NCBI GenBank assembly: GCA_023391005.1
Contig: JAEWBS010000106.1
Location: forward strand, 1-28,325
Direction of reading: 5' to 3'
From: Bacillota bacterium
Lineage (GTDB): Bacteria; Bacillota; Clostridia; Oscillospirales; Ruminococcaceae
DNA length: 28,325 nucleotides
Below, piece by piece: positions 23,480 to 28,325 of this stretch. Each line of letters begins with the position of its first letter. Within the stretch, counting starts at the first letter, position 1. Position numbers and translations under genes: made by a program. Under the pieces are notes generated by a model. That model ran no database searches. It worked only from the letters and a program-made list of their open reading frames with translations, and was not told the origin of the DNA.

Positions 23480-25258
23480 ATGATGAACAAGCTGCTTTCG
23501 TTACTGCTGGTTCTGGCTTTGGCGCTGACTCTGGTGGCCTGCAATACCACCCCTGCCAGCAGCCAGCCGACCGCACCCGACGCGACAACCGGTAAATACA
23601 AGCCCGGTGCCTATGAGGGAACGGCAAAGGGCTATGCGGGTGATCTGAAGGTAACTGTCACCCTCGGTGACAACCAAATCGAGAAGATTGAGGTTGCCGA
23701 AAATCAAGAAACGGCGGGGGTTGGCACCGTTGCCATCGATAAGCTGCCCGCTGCGGTTATTGCGAACCAGTCGCTTGCCGTGGATGCCATTGCCGGTGCG
23801 ACGGTGACCAGCAAGGCGCTGATGGAGGCCATTACCGCCGCGCTCACTTCGGCAGGTGCTGATATCAACGCGCTTCAGACGCCGGTTGAGAAGCCTGCGG
23901 TCGAAAAGAAGGCTGAAACGGTTGAGGCCGATGTCGTTGTCATTGGCGCGGGCGGTGCCGGCATGGTGGCCGCACTGGAGGCCAAGGCGGCCGGCAAGAA
24001 GGTCGTCATTATCGAAAAGATGGCGATGGCCGGCGGCAACACCATCAAGGCGACCGGTGGCATGAATGCCGCCGAGACCTCGGTTCAAAAGGCGCTCAAC
24101 GTTGAAGACAGCGTCCAAACCTTTATTGATGACACAATGAAGGGCGGCTACAATATCAACAACCTTGAGCTGGTTACCGCCATGGCCGAGCGTTCCGCGG
24201 GGGCCATCGATTGGCTGGCCTCGATCGGCGCGCCGTTGCCCGAGCTGTCCACATCGGGCGGCGCTACAAATAAGCGCGCCCATCGCCCCGAGGGCGGCAG
24301 CGCTGTGGGCAGCTATCTGGTTGAGAAGCTGCTCGAAAGTATTGAGAAGAATGAGATTACGATTTATTACAACACCAAGGCGACCGAGCTGGTGCTCACC
24401 GACGGCGCCGTCACCGGCGTAAAGGCCGAGGGTGAAGAGGCCGACTACCTGTTCACCGGCAAGGCGATCATCGTCGCCACAGGCGGTTTTGGCGCAAACG
24501 AAGAGATGTACACCAAGTACAAGCCTGAGCTCAAGGGCTTTGTGACGACCAATGCCCCGGGCGCAACCGGCGACGGTATCGCGATGGCGGAAGCCGCCGG
24601 CGCGCAGCTCGTGGATATTGAGCAGATTCAGATTCACCCGACCGTGCATCAGGAGACGAGCATCATGCTCACCGAGGGCTTACGCGGCGACGGTGCGATT
24701 TTGGTCAACCAGTCGGGCGAGCGCTTTATCAACGAGCTCAAGACCCGCGACGTCGTTTCTGCCGCTGAGATCGCGCAGGAGGGCGGCTATGCCTATGTGC
24801 TGTTCGATCAGGGGTTGTGCGACCGCGTGAAGGCGGCTGCGGGCTATGTCGCGCAGGGCTTGGCCGCGCAGGGCGATACGATTGAGGCGCTGGCCGAGGC
24901 GATCAAGGCGCCGCCTGAGAAGCTGGCGGCAACGCTCGCAAGCTGGAACAAAGCGGTCGCCGACCAGAAGGACGAAGCCTTCGGACGCGAGACCGGCATG
25001 GAGTTTGATATTTCGAAGGGCCCGTATTACGCGGTGCAGATTGCGCCCGGCGTGCATCACACGATGGGCGGTCTGAAGATCGACCTTGAAACGCAGGTCA
25101 TCGGCGCCTCGGGCGAGCCGATCCCCGGTCTGTTTGCCGCGGGTGAGGTCACCGGCGGTATTCACGGCGGTAACCGTCTTGGCGGCAACGCTGTGGCGGA
25201 CATCATCGTCTTCGGCCGTCAGGCGGGCCAGAGCGCTGCCGCTTATTGCGACAAATAG
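23480..25258 (+). CDS. Extracellular FMN/FAD fumarate-reductase-type lipoprotein
   Basis: 592 residues. A lipoprotein signal ends in LVAC with the lipidated Cys at 21, so the protein sits on the outer face of the membrane. An FMN-binding domain covers about 42-125, with AGATVTS where Thr108 should carry covalent FMN. A FAD-binding (flavocytochrome c/fumarate reductase) domain runs from about 150, with the Rossmann motif GAGGAG at 156-161. Catalytic residues of fumarate reductases are in place: H386 (IQIHPT), MLTEGLRG with T398, E399 and R402, HH at 526-527 and R566 in GGNRLGG. The M-x-T-E arrangement is what I recall for fumarate rather than urocanate reductase. No heme domain is present. Electrons probably come from membrane flavoproteins encoded elsewhere. 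The FMN transferase ApbE is not in the window. GAGGAG lies before the ATG. Confidence 0.9.
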   Translation: MMNKLLSLLLVLALALTLVACNTTPASSQPTAPDATTGKYKPGAYEGTAKGYAGDLKVTVTLGDNQIEKIEVAENQETAGVGTVAIDKLPAAVIANQSLAVDAIAGATVTSKALMEAITAALTSAGADINALQTPVEKPAVEKKAETVEADVVVIGAGGAGMVAALEAKAAGKKVVIIEKMAMAGGNTIKATGGMNAAETSVQKALNVEDSVQTFIDDTMKGGYNINNLELVTAMAERSAGAIDWLASIGAPLPELSTSGGATNKRAHRPEGGSAVGSYLVEKLLESIEKNEITIYYNTKATELVLTDGAVTGVKAEGEEADYLFTGKAIIVATGGFGANEEMYTKYKPELKGFVTTNAPGATGDGIAMAEAAGAQLVDIEQIQIHPTVHQETSIMLTEGLRGDGAILVNQSGERFINELKTRDVVSAAEIAQEGGYAYVLFDQGLCDRVKAAAGYVAQGLAAQGDTIEALAEAIKAPPEKLAATLASWNKAVADQKDEAFGRETGMEFDISKGPYYAVQIAPGVHHTMGGLKIDLETQVIGASGEPIPGLFAAGEVTGGIHGGNRLGGNAVADIIVFGRQAGQSAAAYCDK

Positions 25259-25274
25259 TTTAAAGCAGCCTTTT

Positions 25275-25304
25275 AAAGCCCCGGAATGGTTATTCCGGGG
25301 CTTT
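25275..25304 (+). terminator. Terminator of the flavin reductase gene
   Basis: AAAGCCCCGGAA (25275-25286) pairs perfectly with TTCCGGGGCTTT (25293-25304) around a 6-base loop, 16 bases after the stop codon. Confidence 0.85.
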
Positions 25305-25739
25305 AGTTCGTTGAAGACTGAATTGGGGAAAGCTTCAAGCTAGAAGCCTTGTCTAAGCTTTTTGAAAGTTTGCAAAGGTGTGCTGGGGGGCGCGTGCTTC
25401 TTTTTTATTCAAAAGATGTGCCATGGTTTGTGTCAATTGCCATGACGCCGTCACTTCATCAACAATAAAAAACCTTAAATGTGCCACAGACGCAATTTCG
25501 CTACTTAATTTTTGCCGGAATCCGACAAAAATCGCTTTCATCGCGGTATAAGCTCAGACATCTGCATCATGTCGAATCTAAGCGCTTTGGTGAATCTGCC
25601 AAATTTGTTGCTTTAACGCGCCGAAATTTTATCACAATAAAGCAATTTTGTGCAAGATATGGTTAGGATAGTTGTCTGACCTGTCACTAACAGCCTAAAA
25701 ATGGCGATTTAGTACGCTTTAATTATATATAAAATCCAA
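25305..25739. other. Gene-poor AT-rich stretch
   Basis: 435 bases between the reductase terminator and the ilv promoter. I see no convincing gene. A 62-codon minus-strand frame (25353-25541) lacks a recognisable product. The only local structure noted is an imperfect hairpin around 25506-25530, TTTTTGCCGG against CCGACAAAAA. Confidence 0.4.
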
Positions 25740-25767
25740 TTGACATTTCGCTTTAAAACGCTATAAT
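25740..25767 (+). promoter_or_regulatory. Consensus sigma-A promoter of the ilv operon
   Basis: Perfect TTGACA (25740-25745) and perfect TATAAT (25762-25767) are spaced by 16 bases, starting transcription around 25774, just before the T-box leader. Confidence 0.85.
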
Positions 25768-25794
25768 TAAACACAACAATTTAACAGCCCAAAC

Positions 25795-26088
25795 GCAAAG
25801 ACGGGAACAGTAGCCTGCGTTTAAAACTTCAGAGAGCCGCCGGTATGGTGCAAGGCGGTGTTTTAAAGCAAAGTGAAGGTCATCCCCGAGCGGCCGACCG
25901 AACAGAAAATAGTTTCTTTAGTAGGCTCGGACGATTTGCCCACGTTATGGTGCACGGCATTTGTTTTTAGAGAACAGATGCGCAGAGTGGCCGACGCAAT
26001 AAAACGCATCGGCAATTAGAGTGGTACCGCAGAGCGCTTTTAGCCTTTGTCTCTTGATTATCTAAAATCATGAGGCATGGGCTTTTTT
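25795..26088 (+). promoter_or_regulatory. T-box leader (tRNA-sensing), probable valine specifier
   Basis: The T-box sequence AGAGTGGTACCGC is at 26018-26030. Stem I is recognisable: GGG (25803-25805), the AGTA element (25809-25812), the distal AGAGAGCCGCCGG...GGTGCAAGGCGG arm from 25831, and the 3' side GGTCATCCCCGAG at 25878-25890. With GGG paired to CCC, the specifier is most likely GTC (25879-25881, Val) followed by the conserved A. The terminator stem is 26042-26058 with 26067-26083, followed by a T run. The UGGU bulge fits a tRNA with A73. Uncharged tRNA should favour antitermination and expression of ilvB-ilvC. Confidence 0.9.
26042..26088 (+). terminator. Regulated terminator of the T-box leader
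   Basis: The 17-base arms 26042-26058 and 26067-26083 pair with a few wobbles and two mismatches, followed by T5. It lies 12 bases after the T-box sequence, the expected position for the terminator that competes with the antiterminator. Confidence 0.8.
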
Positions 26089-26122
26089 AATTTCCGTAAC
26101 AAAAGGGAAGGGGGAAAATCAG

Positions 26123-27799
26123 ATGAAGCTTAACGGTTCTCAGATAGTCTTAAAGGTGTTACAAGAGCAGGGTGTTGACACGGTATTCGGTTACCCGGGG
26201 GGCACCATCCTAAATATTTATGACGCGCTTTATAAAACGCCCGAGATTAAGCATATTATGACCGCCCATGAGCAGGGCGCGGCGCACGCCGCAGACGGCT
26301 ATGCCAGAGCCACGGGGAAGACCGGCGTCGTCTTGGCGACCTCCGGCCCCGGAAGCACCAATCTGGTCACCGGCATCGCCACGGCCTATATGGATTCGAT
26401 CCCCATGGTGGCCATTACGGCAAACGTGCCCAACTCGATGATTGGCCGCGACAGTTTTCAAGAAATTTACATCACCGGCATTACGATGCCGATTACCAAG
26501 CACAATATGATTGTGCGTAGCGTCGACGAGTTGGCGCATGCGCTGCGCGAGGCGTTTCGCATTGCGGGCTCGGGCTGTCCCGGCCCGGTGCTGGTCGATA
26601 TCCCGAAGGATGTCACCGCCGCCGTCTGCGAGTTTTACGAGCCGGTGCCGGATATGCAAAACCATCCGACCCCGATCAACCCCAAAACCATTGAGGAGAC
26701 GGCGCGGCTGATCAATGCCGCCCGGCGTCCGATGGTGCATTTTGGCGGCGGCGTCGTGACCGCCAATGGTTCGGATAAGCTGTATGAGCTGATCCATAAG
26801 GCGTCGATGCCCGCCTGTCATACGATTATGGGCACCGGCGTGCTCTCTCACGAGGACCCGCTGAATATGGGGATGATCGGCATGCACGGCAATATTTCGA
26901 GCGCGATGGCCGTCAGTAACGCCGATGTGCTCGTCGTCGTGGGCGCCCGGTTCTCCGACCGCATGGCGACCAACCCGGCGCAGTTTGCCGCCGACGCCAA
27001 GATTATTCACATCGACATCGACTGTTCCGAGATGAACAAAAATGTGATGGTCGACCATTTTATCGCGGGTGATGTCGGCGCGGTACTCGCTGAGCTGCTG
27101 CCGCTGGTCGAGGAGAAGGATCACCCCGAATGGCGCGCGCAGATTGCCGAATGGCGCAAGCAGGACGTCGAGCCGCAGTTTAGAAACGAGGCGCTTCGCC
27201 CCTGCGACATGATGGAGATGATCTGCGACGTCGCCGGTGAGGATGCGATCATTGTCACCGACGTCGGCCAGCACCAGATGTGGGCGGCGCAATACTGCAA
27301 GCGCACCCGGCCCCGTTCGTTCATCACCTCGGGCGGGTTGGGCACCATGGGCTTTGGCTACGGTGCGGCCTGCGGCGCGCAGGTGGCGTTCCCCGAGCGC
27401 CGGGTGGTGCATATCACCGGCGACGGGTGCTTCCATATGAACCTCAACGAGCTGTGTACCTCGGTCAGCTACAATCTGCCGATCGTCACCGTTGTGATGA
27501 ACAACCGTGTGCTCGGCATGGTGCGCCAGTGGCAGTCGCTGTTTTACGAGCACCGCTATTCCTCGACCGACCCCGAGCGCAAGACCAATTTTGCGGCGGT
27601 GGCAGACGCGTTTGGTGCGAAGGGCTATCGTGCCGAGACACTGGCCCAATTTGAAACCTGCTTTAAAGAAGCACTCGCCTCGGGCGGGCCCTGCGTGATC
27701 GACTGTCTCATTGACAAGGATGAGATGGTCATGCCGATGATACCGGGGGGTGCTTCGGTGAAGGACGCAATCCGCAACGCGCCCTCATCGGCGCTCTAA
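26123..27799 (+). CDS. ilvB: Acetolactate synthase (AHAS) catalytic subunit
   Basis: 558 residues, full length for the large subunit. It joins two pyruvates, or pyruvate and 2-ketobutyrate, in the first common step of valine/leucine and isoleucine synthesis, using ThDP, FAD and Mg. The ThDP glutamate is E50 in AHEQGAAHAADGYAR, the SGPGSTNLVTG segment follows, and the ThDP-Mg motif GDGCFHMN...NN lies near 430-458. The AHAS-specific Trp470 in MVRQWQSLF, which favours 2-ketobutyrate, is present, separating it from catabolic acetolactate synthases. A strong AAGGGAAGGGGG lies before the ATG. Expression should be under the T-box upstream. The regulatory subunit gene ilvN, usually next, is not found in the 96 bases before ilvC. 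Confidence 0.95.
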   Translation: MKLNGSQIVLKVLQEQGVDTVFGYPGGTILNIYDALYKTPEIKHIMTAHEQGAAHAADGYARATGKTGVVLATSGPGSTNLVTGIATAYMDSIPMVAITANVPNSMIGRDSFQEIYITGITMPITKHNMIVRSVDELAHALREAFRIAGSGCPGPVLVDIPKDVTAAVCEFYEPVPDMQNHPTPINPKTIEETARLINAARRPMVHFGGGVVTANGSDKLYELIHKASMPACHTIMGTGVLSHEDPLNMGMIGMHGNISSAMAVSNADVLVVVGARFSDRMATNPAQFAADAKIIHIDIDCSEMNKNVMVDHFIAGDVGAVLAELLPLVEEKDHPEWRAQIAEWRKQDVEPQFRNEALRPCDMMEMICDVAGEDAIIVTDVGQHQMWAAQYCKRTRPRSFITSGGLGTMGFGYGAACGAQVAFPERRVVHITGDGCFHMNLNELCTSVSYNLPIVTVVMNNRVLGMVRQWQSLFYEHRYSSTDPERKTNFAAVADAFGAKGYRAETLAQFETCFKEALASGGPCVIDCLIDKDEMVMPMIPGGASVKDAIRNAPSSAL

Positions 27800-27895
27800 A
27801 TTCGAAAAAAGCGCCGCCTATGCTGATTCAGCCGTTGGGACGGCACTTAGAATAATTCATAAACGATGTAATAAATAATTGGAGGGTAAACAAAA

Positions 27896-28325
27896 ATGGC
27901 AAAAATGTTTTATGACGCCGACTGCAACTTGGGTCTTCTCGATGGGAAAACGGTGGCGATTATCGGCTACGGCAGCCAAGGACACGCGCATGCCCTAAAC
28001 CTCAAGGAGAGCGGCGTCAACGTTGTTGTCGGTTTGCGCCCCTCGAGCGCAAGCTGCGAGAAGGCGACCGCCGCGGGCCTGAAGGTGCTGCCGGTGACCG
28101 AGGCGGCCAAGGCTGCCGACCTCATCATGATGCTCGTGCCCGACGAGCGTCAGGCCGACATCTATTCCGAAGAGATTGAGCCCAACCTCGTCGAGGGTAA
28201 TGTGCTGATGTTTGCGCATGGCTTTAATATCCACTTTAAGCAGATCGAGGCGCCCAAGGGCGTCGATGTCATCATGGTTGCGCCCAAGGGCCCCGGCCAC
28301 ACCGTCAGAACCCAGTATCAGGAGG
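27896..28325 (+). CDS. ilvC: Ketol-acid reductoisomerase, 5' part (cut by window end)
   Basis: The first 143 codons, open to the end of the window. The product begins MAKMFYDADCNLGLLDGKTV. KARI reduces and rearranges acetolactate to dihydroxyisovalerate with NADPH. The Rossmann motif GYGSQGHAHALNLKESG is clear, followed by VVGLRPSS, a dinucleotide-specificity loop (Arg and Ser fit NADPH), MLVPDERQ, FAHGFNIHF and the VAPKGPGHTVR segment. The ATG at 27896 follows GGAGGG (27881-27886). It lies 96 bases after ilvB and is probably in the same T-box-controlled operon. Confidence 0.95.
   Translation, partial: MAKMFYDADCNLGLLDGKTVAIIGYGSQGHAHALNLKESGVNVVVGLRPSSASCEKATAAGLKVLPVTEAAKAADLIMMLVPDERQADIYSEEIEPNLVEGNVLMFAHGFNIHFKQIEAPKGVDVIMVAPKGPGHTVRTQYQE

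Noticed and set aside
25353..25541. A 62-codon minus-strand frame in the gap before the ilv promoter
   Set aside because: No clear ribosome site and no known product; kept only as a note on the gap.
25983..25995. A second T-box sequence (GCAGAGTGG...)
   Set aside because: Only AGAGTGG is shared; the GTACCGC half is missing, so it belongs to the leader stems and not to a second T-box.
26210..27649. A 479-codon open frame antisense to ilvB (and a similar 382-codon frame antisense to the flavin reductase)
   Set aside because: These are stop-poor antisense frames of GC-rich coding sequence; the sense proteins are unmistakable.

Overview
The window looks like a chromosomal segment of a spore-forming, moderately GC-rich Firmicute, most likely a clostridial (Oscillospirales/Ruminococcaceae-like) anaerobe. 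The evidence is a spoVAC-spoVAD-spoVAE cluster, a T-box leader on a branched-chain amino acid operon, strong AGGAGG-type ribosome binding sites, a secreted flavin reductase and chemoreceptors of clostridial style. The genus cannot be fixed from the sequence alone. No insertion sequence, phage gene or CRISPR array is visible.

Layout. 1-2.1 kb: an EF-G paralogue ending in a strong bidirectional terminator. 2.2-4.5 kb (minus): a secreted/membrane protein of unknown function and the AAA+ ATPase RarA with its own promoter. 4.5-5.0 kb: a gene-free gap with many inverted repeats, possibly a structured RNA. 5.0-6.3 kb (minus): glyA, divergent from a small two-helix membrane protein. 7.1-8.95 kb (minus): spoVAC, spoVAD, spoVAE. 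9.1-9.5 kb: initiator tRNA-Met followed by a row of hairpins, two of which are diverged copies of one unit.

9.8-22.2 kb (plus) is a signalling island: a MalT/LuxR-type STAND regulator, then a collinear run of a response regulator with a DUF2442-like C-terminus, two chemoreceptors (dCache and four-helix-bundle sensors), a membrane PAS-PAS-GGDEF-HD-GYP protein, a V4R-domain protein and a soluble HAMP-like-PAS-GGDEF protein. Together they suggest a locus coupling ligand sensing to chemosensory arrays and to c-di-GMP synthesis and breakdown. No cheA, cheW or flagellar genes lie in the window, so array partners must be elsewhere. This is the most unusual part of the window.

22.4-23.2 kb (minus): murI with a TTG start. 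23.5-25.3 kb (plus): a lipoprotein with FMN-binding and fumarate-reductase-type FAD domains, divergent from murI; promoters are readable for both. 25.3-28.3 kb: a gene-poor stretch, a consensus promoter, a T-box leader (probable Val GTC specifier), ilvB, and the start of ilvC, cut by the window end. No ilvN lies between ilvB and ilvC.
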